Position numbers and translations under genes: made by a program | Origin: an uncultured Prevotellaceae bacterium | GTDB lineage: Bacteria > Bacteroidota > Bacteroidia > Bacteroidales > Bacteroidaceae | Length of the DNA: 64,000 nt | Direction of reading: 5' to 3' | Assembly (NCBI GenBank): GCA_946185485.1 | Contig: CAMHJQ010000008.1 | Span: 44,498-108,497 of the forward strand | Notes under the pieces: model-generated | Told to the model about the DNA's origin: nothing | The model's database searches: none | The model's input: only the letters and a program-made list of their open reading frames with translations | In this document: one piece after another, positions 34,288-43,792 of the stretch | Numbering within the stretch: the stretch's first letter is position 1 | Layout of the letters: each line of letters begins with the position of its first letter

Positions 34288-35775
34288 ATGGCAGATAGTT
34301 CATCATATAAAAATATATTCAAATCAACTTTTTTGTTTGGCTTTGTTCAGATTTTTAATATTATAGTAAAAGTCGTTCTCAATAAGTTCGTTGCTTTGTT
34401 GCTCGGACCTGAAGGTATGGGCGTAATAGGGATTTATCATACAGTTGTTAATATGATAAAGACAGGCGCAGGCCTTGGGATTAGCCAAAGTGCAGTTAGA
34501 GATATATCTGAAGCGAATACACAACAAGATAAGAGTCGTTTTTCAAAAATAATATCATTAACAAATTATGTTATTTTATTTACTTCTGTTCTTGGAATTA
34601 TTGTTACTATTGTTTTAGCTCCACAATTAAGTAAATGGTATTTTGCTGATAGTTCCCATACATTAGCCTTTGTCTGGATTTCATTGGTCGTTGGTCTCAA
34701 TATCTTAACAGATGGACAATTGGCAATATTGAAGGGAATGCGTCAGTTAAGAGCTCTTGCTAAGGCAAGTATGTACGGTTCAATAGTTGGATTAATAACT
34801 GGTGTCCCTTGTTATTACTTATGGGGGCAAGGCGGTATTATTCCTTCATTGTTAGTTTCCACTTTCTCTTCATTACTTTTTTCAAACCATTTTGTAAGGA
34901 AAGTTAAGTATGATTTAGTAAAATTTAAGTTTAAGGAGGCAGTTGCAGGTGCAAGGCCCATGGTAAAAATGGGAGTCGCGCTAATGCTGGTTGGGTTCTT
35001 TGGCTACATATTTGATATGGTTATAGCTGCATATATCAGTCGTAGTGGCTCGCTGGCTGATGTTGGTTACTTTAATGCGGGTGCAGCGATTATTACAAGC
35101 TATTTCGGAATTGTCATTACGGCCATGTCGACAGATTATTACCCTCGTATTTCTGCTGTTCACAACGATAATTCTAAACTAACTGACGAAATGAACAAGC
35201 AGTCAGAAACAGGATTGGTATTAATCTTTCCGTTAGTGGTTTTGTTTGTATTCTTATCTCCATATTTCATACAAGTTCTCTATAGCTCAGATTTTGGACC
35301 GACGAATGACTATACAGATTATGCCATGCTTGGGACTGTTATTATAGTTGTTTCAAACACCATGGGCATGATATTACTGGCGAAACAAGCTTCAAACATT
35401 TTTGTTATTTCAGTCCTTAGCCAAAAAATACTGTTAATAGGAATTTATATCCTAGGGTATACAACTTTTGGCTTGATGGGTCTTGGTTTTTCCTATATAG
35501 GGACAGGTTTGGTTCATCTGATCTTTATGACATTTATTCTTCGTCATTTCTTTTCTATACGACTTAGTGGAAAAAACTATAGTCTTTTGGTGTTTATACT
35601 AATAATTACCGTCTTCACTATTTTTGCGCGTAAAATTGATAACATGATAATACGTTTTATAATAGGTGCTGTTCTTTGTGCTTTTTCTGGTATTTTTACC
35701 TATTTTTACATGAAGAAAGTGATGGATATTAATATTCTGACATTAGTAGCAAATAGATTTAAAAAGCATAAATAA
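34288..35775 (+). CDS. Wzx-type oligosaccharide flippase
   Basis: 495 residues, strongly hydrophobic with about 12-14 membrane segments. N-terminal pattern YKNIFKSTFLFGFVQIFNII and NKFVALLLGPEGMGVIGIYH, typical of the O-antigen translocase branch of the MOP superfamily. It moves undecaprenyl-PP-linked repeat units across the inner membrane. Neighbouring wzy, wcaJ-like and glycosyltransferase genes fit a Wzx/Wzy pathway. Low GC compared with flanking housekeeping genes. Confidence 0.9.
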   Translation: MADSSSYKNIFKSTFLFGFVQIFNIIVKVVLNKFVALLLGPEGMGVIGIYHTVVNMIKTGAGLGISQSAVRDISEANTQQDKSRFSKIISLTNYVILFTSVLGIIVTIVLAPQLSKWYFADSSHTLAFVWISLVVGLNILTDGQLAILKGMRQLRALAKASMYGSIVGLITGVPCYYLWGQGGIIPSLLVSTFSSLLFSNHFVRKVKYDLVKFKFKEAVAGARPMVKMGVALMLVGFFGYIFDMVIAAYISRSGSLADVGYFNAGAAIITSYFGIVITAMSTDYYPRISAVHNDNSKLTDEMNKQSETGLVLIFPLVVLFVFLSPYFIQVLYSSDFGPTNDYTDYAMLGTVIIVVSNTMGMILLAKQASNIFVISVLSQKILLIGIYILGYTTFGLMGLGFSYIGTGLVHLIFMTFILRHFFSIRLSGKNYSLLVFILIITVFTIFARKIDNMIIRFIIGAVLCAFSGIFTYFYMKKVMDINILTLVANRFKKHK

Positions 35776-35776
35776 A

Positions 35777-36592
35777 ATGATAAAAAGAATATTAAGAAAG
35801 CCATATCATTTCATGAAGAATGTTTGGCGACTGAATCTCGTTAAGACTCTTTATTTCAATTTTAAAGTATTGCCTTTTCAGCAAGCTATAAAATTGCCAT
35901 TCCACCTCTACGGTAAGATATATATTCATTCGTTGAGAGGACAAGTATGTATTAAACACGCCCGTATAACCTCAGGGATGATTAAAATTGGCTACAGATG
36001 GTTGGATTTGTTTCCAGTATCTCTTCTGCCAACCCAGATTTGGATAGATGGTAAGTTAATAATTGGCGACAATGTAATAATAAGCGGAGGAGTAGGTCTA
36101 TTTGTGCAGCATAAAGATGCAACCCTCCTAATCGGCAATAAATGCCGATTAGGAGGGGGGACTCTTGTGAAAAGCCTTGATATGCTAGAGATAGGTGACT
36201 ACACAAGAATAACTGGAAATTGCACCATTATGAATAGCAATATGCATTACGTTAAGAACATAGATAATGGAATTGTTAAAAGACCATGGGGAAAAATTGT
36301 TATTGGCAAATATTGCTGGATTAATGGTGGTACAGTAGTGACGAAAGGAACTGTAATTCCAGACTATTCTATAGTTGCCAGGAACAGTTTCCTTAATAAA
36401 GACTATTCAACTTCAGGAGAGAGTAACCTCTTTATAGTAGGATCTCCAGCCAAAGTAACATCGGCTAGGGTAGAACGAATCTTTATTAGAGCTAATGAGA
36501 GGCGTTTTTCCGAGTATTTCAGAAATAATCTAGATAGCGAAGAAATACAACTTGAACCAGGAATTGAAGAAGTTGGCGAATTTGAATTTTAG
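35777..36592 (+). CDS. Hexapeptide-repeat (left-handed beta-helix) acyltransferase
   Basis: 271 residues. Hexapeptide repeats from about residue 90 to 215: LIIGDNVIISGGVG, LLIGNKCRLGGGT, LEIGDYTRITGN and IVIGKYCWINGGTVVTKGTV, ending in the usual FIVGSPAKV. Such enzymes mostly O- or N-acetylate sugars using acetyl-CoA. The N-terminal 80 residues are basic. Starts 1 bp after the wzx stop, so the two are translationally linked. Acceptor sugar unknown. Confidence 0.85.
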   Translation: MIKRILRKPYHFMKNVWRLNLVKTLYFNFKVLPFQQAIKLPFHLYGKIYIHSLRGQVCIKHARITSGMIKIGYRWLDLFPVSLLPTQIWIDGKLIIGDNVIISGGVGLFVQHKDATLLIGNKCRLGGGTLVKSLDMLEIGDYTRITGNCTIMNSNMHYVKNIDNGIVKRPWGKIVIGKYCWINGGTVVTKGTVIPDYSIVARNSFLNKDYSTSGESNLFIVGSPAKVTSARVERIFIRANERRFSEYFRNNLDSEEIQLEPGIEEVGEFEF

Positions 36593-36671
36593 TTTAGTTC
36601 CAAAGTTATCTTCTGTTAGCTGCTCTACTTTTGTTCAAGCAGATACAGTAATTTGAAAAAAATATAGAATT

Positions 36672-37805
36672 ATGAGTTACCCGATAAGTGTTGTAGTCCC
36701 AACAAAAAACAGATATAAGTACTTGAAAAAACTCGTTGAGTTAATAATTGGGTTTGAGACAGATGAACTTGAGCTTGTCATACAAGACAATTCTGATGAC
36801 AACGTTGAAATTGTTGAGTGGTTAAAAGACAAACAGCACAAATGGTTGAAATACCATTTTTGTACTGATAAATTAACTAGTATTCAGAATTTCGATAAGG
36901 GTATTTGTAATGCTACTGGCGATTATGTGTGTTTTATAGGTGATGACGATGGCGTAGTACGAAATATTATTGATTGTGCCAAATGGATGAAAAGAAATAA
37001 TATAGAGGCATTGAAATCAATAAAGACTTCCTATTCATGGCCAGAATGCCATAGTCATAGTGCAGAGTTAATGATAGATAATGGGAAACATATAATAGAA
37101 TACTTGAACCCAATTAAGGAGCTAAAAAAAACACTGGAAACAGGATTTAGAGAAGAACTGGGAAATATACCTGTGTTATATACTGGAATAGTAAAACGCA
37201 CTATTTTAAATAAGATATATGAAGAGTATGGCACATATTTCCCTGGTGGCGCTTCAGCTGATGTTGCCAACGGCGTAGCACTTTGCTTCTATGTAAAAAG
37301 ATATGTTAAGCTAAATGTTCCTGTGGTAATTATAGGCACGTCAGCTAAAACAGGTAGTGTATCTGATAGGCGGAAGTTTGTTCCTTTTTCTGAGATTTCA
37401 TTCATTGCACCTGAAGTTGGTTTAAATTGGGAAGGCGATTTCCCCAAATATTGGTTTGGGTGTTTTGTATGGCCAGAGTCCGCTATTAAGTCACTGCGTG
37501 CTATAGGAAAGGAATCATTTATTTTACTAATAAACAATTATAGGATTTTCGCTAAGGCAGTTTTAAGATCTGGAGTAAAGCCTTGGCATTACAAGGCATT
37601 CTGTCCATCGACTATTAAATTGTGTTGGTATATTACAGAATCTATTACCCTTAAATATTTTAAAGCTATCATTAAAAGATTTTTATGGAGAATAATGGCC
37701 ATTAAGGGTAAAAGTAGATACTATTCATCTATTGAAAATATCAATGAAGCGGAAAAGAAATTATATACTATGTCAATAAATTTTTCAGATTTAAAATATG
37801 AATAA
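36672..37805 (+). CDS. Family 2 glycosyltransferase
   Basis: 377 residues. GT-A start ISVVVPTKNRYKYLKKLVEL, DNSDDN, and the DXD-like site CFIGDDDGVVRNI. The C-terminal half has no recognised domain but is basic with amphipathic helices. It adds one sugar to the lipid-linked repeat unit on the cytoplasmic side. It overlaps the next gene by 8 bp (ATGAATAA). Confidence 0.85.
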   Translation: MSYPISVVVPTKNRYKYLKKLVELIIGFETDELELVIQDNSDDNVEIVEWLKDKQHKWLKYHFCTDKLTSIQNFDKGICNATGDYVCFIGDDDGVVRNIIDCAKWMKRNNIEALKSIKTSYSWPECHSHSAELMIDNGKHIIEYLNPIKELKKTLETGFREELGNIPVLYTGIVKRTILNKIYEEYGTYFPGGASADVANGVALCFYVKRYVKLNVPVVIIGTSAKTGSVSDRRKFVPFSEISFIAPEVGLNWEGDFPKYWFGCFVWPESAIKSLRAIGKESFILLINNYRIFAKAVLRSGVKPWHYKAFCPSTIKLCWYITESITLKYFKAIIKRFLWRIMAIKGKSRYYSSIENINEAEKKLYTMSINFSDLKYE

Positions 37806-38760
37806 GCTTGTTTATTTACTTACCAGCCCTATTTTACCAAAGAACTTTCGTCGTTTGATAATGGCCCTTTATAGAAATTGTAAAGGATGGCATTCTCTTG
37901 TAGACAATAATCCCCGTCAGGCATTGGAGATAATGTGGAGAGTATATATGGGTTATAATATTGACTGGAATAACTGTCGTACGTTAAATGAGAAAATACA
38001 GTGGCTCGAGGTATTCACGGATACTACCCTATGGACAGAATATGCAGATAAATATTTGGTTCGTCAACATATTAAGGAATTAGGGCTTGGAGATTATTTG
38101 CCACAACTTTATGGGGTTTGGGACAAAGTTGAAGATATTGATTACAACCAACTTCCAGAAAGTTTCGTTATTAAATGTAACCACGATTGTGGATCTGCCA
38201 TAGTTGTAACAGACAAAACAACTTTAAACATTGAAGAAACAAACGAGAAACTGAAGAAACACTTGAACCGCCCTTGGGGTTACAAGACAGGCGAACCTCA
38301 TTACACACGGATTAAAAGAAAAATTATCGCAGAGGAACTTATTGGCGGTAAGGAATTCTTTGAAAGTAACCAATCATTAGTTGACTATAAATTTTGGTGT
38401 ACAAACGGTAAAGTGCAATTATGTTTAGCCTGCTATAATAGGGTTGTCGGCAAATCAGCAGTATATGATTTGTATAATGTAAAGCCATGGTCACAAGAGC
38501 GGGGCCTTTTGGCTGAAGAATATGCAAATCAATTGTTTGTTGATTTACCAGAACCCCAACACCTTGACGAAATGATAAATATTTCAGAGAGAATTTCCTC
38601 ATCATTTCCTCAATTAAGGGTCGATCTATATAATGTACAAGGAAAAATTTATTTTGGGGAAATGACTTTTACGGGATATAGCGGGAGAATGATAAGATTT
38701 TCAGATTCTCTTCAACTAGAATTAGGGGAAAAAGTAACTTTACCAGCTAAAGATTCTTAA
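37798..38760 (+). CDS. TupA-like ATP-grasp protein
   Basis: 320 residues. The TupA-like ATP-grasp family is recognised from RTLNEKIQWLEVF, YADKYLVRQHIKELGL, FVIKCNHDCGSAIV, IAEELIG and the end of the domain VDLYNVQGKIYFGEMTF. Named after teichuronopeptide biosynthesis, such proteins occur in many capsule loci and may join amino acids to sugars by forming an amide. The substrate here is unknown. Overlaps the upstream glycosyltransferase. Confidence 0.85.
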   Translation: MNKLVYLLTSPILPKNFRRLIMALYRNCKGWHSLVDNNPRQALEIMWRVYMGYNIDWNNCRTLNEKIQWLEVFTDTTLWTEYADKYLVRQHIKELGLGDYLPQLYGVWDKVEDIDYNQLPESFVIKCNHDCGSAIVVTDKTTLNIEETNEKLKKHLNRPWGYKTGEPHYTRIKRKIIAEELIGGKEFFESNQSLVDYKFWCTNGKVQLCLACYNRVVGKSAVYDLYNVKPWSQERGLLAEEYANQLFVDLPEPQHLDEMINISERISSSFPQLRVDLYNVQGKIYFGEMTFTGYSGRMIRFSDSLQLELGEKVTLPAKDS

Positions 38761-38772
38761 AGAATTTATAAA

Positions 38773-39810
38773 GTGGAAATCTATATATTACTATTCTTTT
38801 TGTTGCTATTCTTGTCTTTTTGTAAAAATAAGGTAAGAATACCTTATGTCATAATATTTCTGTTATTGACATTTGTGGCTGGATTCCGTAGTATAGATGT
38901 AGGTGTCGATTCCAATCAGTATTCCCAAATATTTAATGTCGTCAAGTTAGGCATATATTATCCCACTGTAGAACCGGGGTGGAATTTCATCAACTGGTTA
39001 GTTGGTAAAGCAGGAGGAAATGTTGTGGCGCTTTTTACGATAACTGCTTTTTTGACATTATTGCCTGTATTTTATGTTTCTAGAAAGCTTAGCCCTTTTG
39101 CCTATTTTTCTGTGTTCATTTATTATGGGCTTCATTTATATAGTGGCTCGTTTAATATTATGAGGCAGTATATGGCCGTTTCCCTAGTTTTTCTAGCATT
39201 TTATCTTTTATATGAAGAAAAGAAAAAAATGGCACTATTAGTTTGGGTGGTTGCCTGCACAATCCATGTGTCTTGTTTCCTTGCAATCATTTTCTATTTA
39301 ATTAAAAAAACTAAGTTGTCTTTTTTTTCATTTGTAGGTTTTACTCTTATTTCATTAGTAATAGGCTCAATCGTTAATGAAAGGATTATTGATTTCATTA
39401 CCTTTTCTGAGTATTCAAACCTTGCAACTTCACGAAGTGATGTGTCGATTGCATTATTTATGACGGTCCTGATAGATATTTACATGTTTTTTATAGTGTA
39501 TACAGCTCCACAGAAATTAAGAGATTCCTTTTGGGGGAAATTATTCATATTGTCTGTATTTGTTTTTAATGTTACATATACATTATATTTTAGTGCGAGG
39601 ATATATTCTTTGTTTGCAATATCGCAAATAGTTTTTTTTCCTATGTGGGTGAAGTGTTGTAACTTAAAGAATAAGTATCTATGTGTGTGTATAGTTTTAC
39701 TCTATGTGTCTATTCAGTTTTGGAGAATGTTATTAGTTAATGCAAACAGCATCATTCCTTATGAACTTAATCAACAAGGGTTGAAAATGGGAATTCTAAA
39801 TATATTATAA
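38773..39810 (+). CDS. EpsG/Wzy-type polysaccharide polymerase
   Basis: 345 residues, about ten membrane segments. Starts with GTG at 38773. The EpsG-family mark GFRSIDVGVDSNQYSQIF follows the second membrane segment, and YYGLHLYSGSFNIMRQYMAV is the usual periplasmic-loop motif. It would polymerise repeat units on the outer face of the inner membrane. Its stop overlaps the next start by one base (TAATG). Confidence 0.85.
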   Translation: MEIYILLFFLLLFLSFCKNKVRIPYVIIFLLLTFVAGFRSIDVGVDSNQYSQIFNVVKLGIYYPTVEPGWNFINWLVGKAGGNVVALFTITAFLTLLPVFYVSRKLSPFAYFSVFIYYGLHLYSGSFNIMRQYMAVSLVFLAFYLLYEEKKKMALLVWVVACTIHVSCFLAIIFYLIKKTKLSFFSFVGFTLISLVIGSIVNERIIDFITFSEYSNLATSRSDVSIALFMTVLIDIYMFFIVYTAPQKLRDSFWGKLFILSVFVFNVTYTLYFSARIYSLFAISQIVFFPMWVKCCNLKNKYLCVCIVLLYVSIQFWRMLLVNANSIIPYELNQQGLKMGILNIL

Positions 39811-40721
39811 TGATGATAAGCGTAGTTATTCCAACTCATAACCGATGCGACTTATTGCCAAGGGCGATACGTAGCGTACAGGAACAGACAATAAAAGATC
39901 TGGAAATCATCGTGGTGTCAGACGGTTCAACCGATGGCACAGATTATCTAATGGATTCTCTTAAAAAAGAAGATTCTCGTATAAATTATATTGCCTATCA
40001 TCCCGGACATAATGGTAACTTTGCTCGCAATACCGGAATTAAAGCCGCAAAGGGTGAATATATTGCCTTTCTGGATGATGACGACGAGTGGCTACCTACC
40101 AAATTGGATGAACAGTTAAAGATAATGAACTCTGATGATAATATTGGGCTAGTATATACAGGTACTCACGTAATTTATGCTGATGAAGGTGTTGATTATC
40201 CTTCAATATCTAATATATCAGGAGATTTAAGTGTAAAAATATTATGGGCTAATTGCGTAGGTAGTACCACTACAGTCATGGTAAGGAAATCTATTCTTGA
40301 AGTAGTTGGATTATTTGATGAAAAATTGCCAGCGTTACAAGATTATGATTTATGGATTCGTATTTGTCAAGTGGCTACAGTTGGTGTAGTGCCAAAAGAA
40401 TTAGTTGATTATTATAACTATAGTAATTCGGGACAGGTTTCCTCGAACACAAAGAAGTATGAGGAGGCGTTTGCGTATCTTAATAATAAGTATACGAACT
40501 TGTACAATCGCTTTAGCAAAAGAGAAAAAAAGCTTCATCAATCTGATATAAAGATAGCGTTAGGTGAAAGAAATATAAGAAATGGAAAGTCAAAGGAGGC
40601 AAGGCAATTATTTGTTGAGAGCATGAGAATTAAAGTACAGAGAAAGGCGATAGTTGCTTTTATTTGTAGTTTCATTCCTTATAAATTTCTTATTAGATTA
40701 AAAGCATGCAAGTATAAATGA
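39810..40721 (+). CDS. Family 2 glycosyltransferase
   Basis: 303 residues. Clear GT2 pattern: ISVVIPTHNRCDLLPRAIRS, VVSDGSTDGT, and the DXD region YIAFLDDDDEWLPTKLDEQ, then LPALQDYDLWIRICQ as the acceptor-side QxxxW-like motif. Start at 39810 or the second ATG at 39813. Cytoplasmic, part of repeat-unit assembly. Confidence 0.9.
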   Translation: MMISVVIPTHNRCDLLPRAIRSVQEQTIKDLEIIVVSDGSTDGTDYLMDSLKKEDSRINYIAYHPGHNGNFARNTGIKAAKGEYIAFLDDDDEWLPTKLDEQLKIMNSDDNIGLVYTGTHVIYADEGVDYPSISNISGDLSVKILWANCVGSTTTVMVRKSILEVVGLFDEKLPALQDYDLWIRICQVATVGVVPKELVDYYNYSNSGQVSSNTKKYEEAFAYLNNKYTNLYNRFSKREKKLHQSDIKIALGERNIRNGKSKEARQLFVESMRIKVQRKAIVAFICSFIPYKFLIRLKACKYK

Positions 40722-40761
40722 ACAACTAAGCAAATTGTAATGAATTCCAATATATAATTAA

Positions 40762-41190
40762 ATGGAGATGAACAAGAAAAAATACAAAATAGGTTACACA
40801 ACAGGTGTATATGACATGTTCCATATTGGCCATCTGAATATACTTCGCAGAGCTAAGGAATATTGTGATTACCTAATTGTTGGAGTTAGTACTGATGAAT
40901 GCGTGGAGAGCTACAAGCACCATACTCCAATGATCCCATACGAACAAAGGGCGGCTATTGTTGAAGCCATAAAGTATGTGGATGAGGTAGTGCCTCAGAC
41001 AACAATGGATAAGCTGGAGTTCCTAAAACAACGCCACTTTGATGTGATGTTCCATGGAGATGAGTGGAAAGGCACAGAACTGTATAATAAATACGAAAAG
41101 GAGTTCGCTCAATATGGTGCAAAGATTGAGTACCTGTCGCATACTGAAGGTATCAGTTCCTCAATGCTAAGAGAAAAAATTAACGGATAA
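40762..41190 (+). CDS. Cytidylyltransferase-family protein (TagD-like)
   Basis: 142 residues. The nucleotidyltransferase signature is GYTTGVYDMFHIGHLNILRR with HIGH, and the second motif near the end SHTEGISSSMLREKI. Closest in plan to glycerol-3-phosphate cytidylyltransferase (TagD), which is the same length. It would activate a phosphorylated alcohol or alditol as a CDP derivative. The ThDP enzyme, SDR and LicD-family genes that follow directly support a CDP-linked substituent. Start at 40762 or 40768 (GGAGATG just before the second ATG would serve as its ribosome-binding site). Confidence 0.85.
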   Translation: MEMNKKKYKIGYTTGVYDMFHIGHLNILRRAKEYCDYLIVGVSTDECVESYKHHTPMIPYEQRAAIVEAIKYVDEVVPQTTMDKLEFLKQRHFDVMFHGDEWKGTELYNKYEKEFAQYGAKIEYLSHTEGISSSMLREKING

Positions 41191-41202
41191 AACAAAACGG
41201 CT

Positions 41203-42951
41203 ATGTATTCATCAGAAAAGAATGTCCAGATATTATTAAGTCTACTTAAGGCTCATCATATCAAGAGGGTTGTAGCATCACCGGGATCTACAAATGTGTG
41301 TTTGGTGGCAAGCCTACAGAATGACCCATATTTCGAGGTATACTCCTCGGTAGATGAAAGATCTGCCGCATATATGGCATGTGGCATGGCGGTGGAAACA
41401 TGCGAACCTGTTGTTCTGACATGTACTGAGGCAACCGCTTCTCGCAACTACTTGTCTGCCATGACAGAGGCTTTCTATAGGAAAATACCTATTCTTGTCA
41501 TTACCGCTACGAACGAAATAACACTTGTAGGCCAGAATCATCCCCAGATGATTGACCGTTCGATCATGTCAAAGGATGCTGCTGTGAAGAGTTTGTTCCT
41601 GCCAATCTTGTATAGTCCCGTAAAGGAACGAGGTTACATTAACCTCATAAACGAGGCCTTGCTAGAACTACGCAGGAAAGGAGGTGGACCTGTGCATATA
41701 GAGTATGAAACCAGATATACCGGCGATTATTCAGTCAATAATCTGCCAGAGGTCAATGTCACTAGAAGGATAACGCTTACAGATGTGTTTCCAGAACTGA
41801 AAAAGGGGAAGATTGCTATTATTTCTGGAGCACATAAACGTTGGTCACAGAGATTGACAGAAAATGTTGATAGGTTCTGCAAAAAATTTGATGCTGTGGT
41901 TTTGCGAGATCATTTGAATAACTACCAGGGCGAATATGGTGTTGATTATACTATAGTTTCTTCGCAATCGGGAATGTCATTTGAATGCGCTTCTTTTGAC
42001 ACTGTGATATATATAGGTGATGTGTCAAGTGCGTACAATAAGATGTTCAAAATTAAAGATGTCTGGAGGGTAAACCCTGACGGAGAGCTGAGGAATGTTC
42101 TTTGTCAATATGGAGGTAGACTAAAATACGTGTTTGAGATGCCAGAGGTGTCATTCTTTGAGCACTATGGAAACTTAGATATAGCAGACGGTACTGGTAC
42201 TTATTTGGATGAATGGAAAAATTTGGTAAAAACTCTACATGCAGAAATTGGCGAACTGCCATTTTCAAACCTATGGGTCGCTCAACAGACAACATCTTTG
42301 CTCCCTTCCAACAGCCGTCTATTTTTAGGAATAGAGAATACGATGCGCTCGTGGAACTTTTTCCCGACTGAAAAGAGCATTGAATGCTACTGCAATACCG
42401 GTGGGTTTGGCATTGATGGTGGTGTTTCATCCATGATAGGGGCGTCAATAACACGCCCTGACACCTTATTTTATATGGTTACCGGAGATTTGTCGTTTTT
42501 CTATGACATGAACGTGCTTGGTAATCGTCATGTGGGGAAAAATGTAAGGCTGATGGTGGTAAACAATGGCGTAGGACAACAGTTTCGAAATCCTGGGTAC
42601 GCTATCCGCTATGTCGGAGAGGCTGTAAATGAGTTTATTGCAGCTGCGGGGCATTTTGGTAACAAGTCAAAGACGCTGCTGAAGAATTATGCAGAAGCAT
42701 TAGGCTTTGAATATTTGATGGCCTCGAACAAAGATGAATATTTAGCGAATGTAAACAGTTTCTGTGCTTCAAATATAGGGAACAAACCCATCGTCTTTGA
42801 AGTGTTTACCGAAACTAAAGACGAGACAGATGCCCTGAAACAGATAACAAGTCTGCGGGAATCGATGAAGAATAAACTTCGTAATTATACTATGGAGATT
42901 GTTGGAGCAAAAGGAATTACATTGGTAAAGAGACTAACAGGTGAATATTAA
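41203..42951 (+). CDS. MenD-like thiamine-diphosphate-dependent enzyme of the capsule locus
   Basis: 582 residues, the full three-domain ThDP enzyme length. N-terminal VASPGSTNVCLVASLQ and SVDERSAAYMACGMA contain the conserved Glu of the cofactor activation site; the C-terminal ThDP/metal motif is TGDLSFFYDMNVLGN followed by MVVNNGVGQQF, which is close to MenD. No menaquinone genes are adjacent, and the gene sits between a cytidylyltransferase and an SDR, so it likely makes a carbon-carbon bond or decarboxylates a 2-keto acid to build the group activated by CDP. Real substrate unknown. Confidence 0.8.
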   Translation: MYSSEKNVQILLSLLKAHHIKRVVASPGSTNVCLVASLQNDPYFEVYSSVDERSAAYMACGMAVETCEPVVLTCTEATASRNYLSAMTEAFYRKIPILVITATNEITLVGQNHPQMIDRSIMSKDAAVKSLFLPILYSPVKERGYINLINEALLELRRKGGGPVHIEYETRYTGDYSVNNLPEVNVTRRITLTDVFPELKKGKIAIISGAHKRWSQRLTENVDRFCKKFDAVVLRDHLNNYQGEYGVDYTIVSSQSGMSFECASFDTVIYIGDVSSAYNKMFKIKDVWRVNPDGELRNVLCQYGGRLKYVFEMPEVSFFEHYGNLDIADGTGTYLDEWKNLVKTLHAEIGELPFSNLWVAQQTTSLLPSNSRLFLGIENTMRSWNFFPTEKSIECYCNTGGFGIDGGVSSMIGASITRPDTLFYMVTGDLSFFYDMNVLGNRHVGKNVRLMVVNNGVGQQFRNPGYAIRYVGEAVNEFIAAAGHFGNKSKTLLKNYAEALGFEYLMASNKDEYLANVNSFCASNIGNKPIVFEVFTETKDETDALKQITSLRESMKNKLRNYTMEIVGAKGITLVKRLTGEY

Positions 42952-42952
42952 G

Positions 42953-43783
42953 ATGAACAATAACATAAAAAAACTACTAAAGGTATTGAACCTTCTCAGG
43001 ACAAAGAAGATTGTACCTATAATAACCCCCGTATATAAAGACAAGCTGCTATACGGAAGAGTCGCTTTAATCACTGGAGGCAGCGGCGGTATTGGGCAGG
43101 CTATAGCAGACGCATTTCTCGCAAGCGGTTGCAAAGTGGTAATAGCAGGAACAAGAAAAGAAAAATTGGACCAGATAAAAGCGAAACTGGCAAATGAAAA
43201 TGTTGCTACCATAGTTATCAATGTTGCGGATGTGAAGTCGTTGCCAGACAAGGTGTCAGAAGCAGTCGGTATTTATGGAAGAATAGATATACTTGTTAAT
43301 TCTGCTGGAACGCATCATACTCATGAATTTGAGGATATAACAGAAGAGGAATATGACAAAATAATGGATACGAATGTAAAAGGAACCTTCTTCATGTGTC
43401 AGACAATGATTGAATATATGAAGAAGAATAAGATTTACGGGCATATCCTTAATGTATCATCATCTTCTGCATTAAGACCAGCAGAAGGACCATATCACCT
43501 TTCAAAATGGGCGATAACAGGTTTAACAAAAGGGTTAGCAAGGCGTTACTACAAAAGCGGGATTGTTGTCAATGCTATAGCTCCGGGGCAAACGGCTACT
43601 CCGATGATGGATGTTGATAAAGATGAAGACATCTCGAACACATACGCCTTTGCTGGCAGGTATGCTATGCCAGAAGAGATAGCTACCCTGGCCACGCTAA
43701 TGGTAAGCAGCATGGGCGATATGATTGTTGGAGATACCTACTATATGACAGGTGGCTCTGGAGTTGTAACATTCGAAGGTTAA
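42953..43783 (+). CDS. Short-chain dehydrogenase/reductase
   Basis: 276 residues from the ATG at 42953 (an ATG at 42941 overlaps the previous gene). Classical SDR: VALITGGSGGIGQAIADAFL, NSAG at about residue 112, LNVSSSSALRPAEG and the catalytic YHLSKWAITGL, with the usual APGQTATPM segment. It reduces a keto group with NAD(P)H, presumably on the product of the ThDP enzyme next to it. Substrate inferred only. Confidence 0.88.
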   Translation: MNNNIKKLLKVLNLLRTKKIVPIITPVYKDKLLYGRVALITGGSGGIGQAIADAFLASGCKVVIAGTRKEKLDQIKAKLANENVATIVINVADVKSLPDKVSEAVGIYGRIDILVNSAGTHHTHEFEDITEEEYDKIMDTNVKGTFFMCQTMIEYMKKNKIYGHILNVSSSSALRPAEGPYHLSKWAITGLTKGLARRYYKSGIVVNAIAPGQTATPMMDVDKDEDISNTYAFAGRYAMPEEIATLATLMVSSMGDMIVGDTYYMTGGSGVVTFEG

Positions 43784-43792
43784 AATAAGAGC

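Noticed and set aside
41203..43783. Menaquinone biosynthesis (menD) operon
   Set aside because: The ThDP enzyme is MenD-like, but the neighbours are cytidylyltransferase, SDR and LicD genes of a polysaccharide locus and no other men gene is present.
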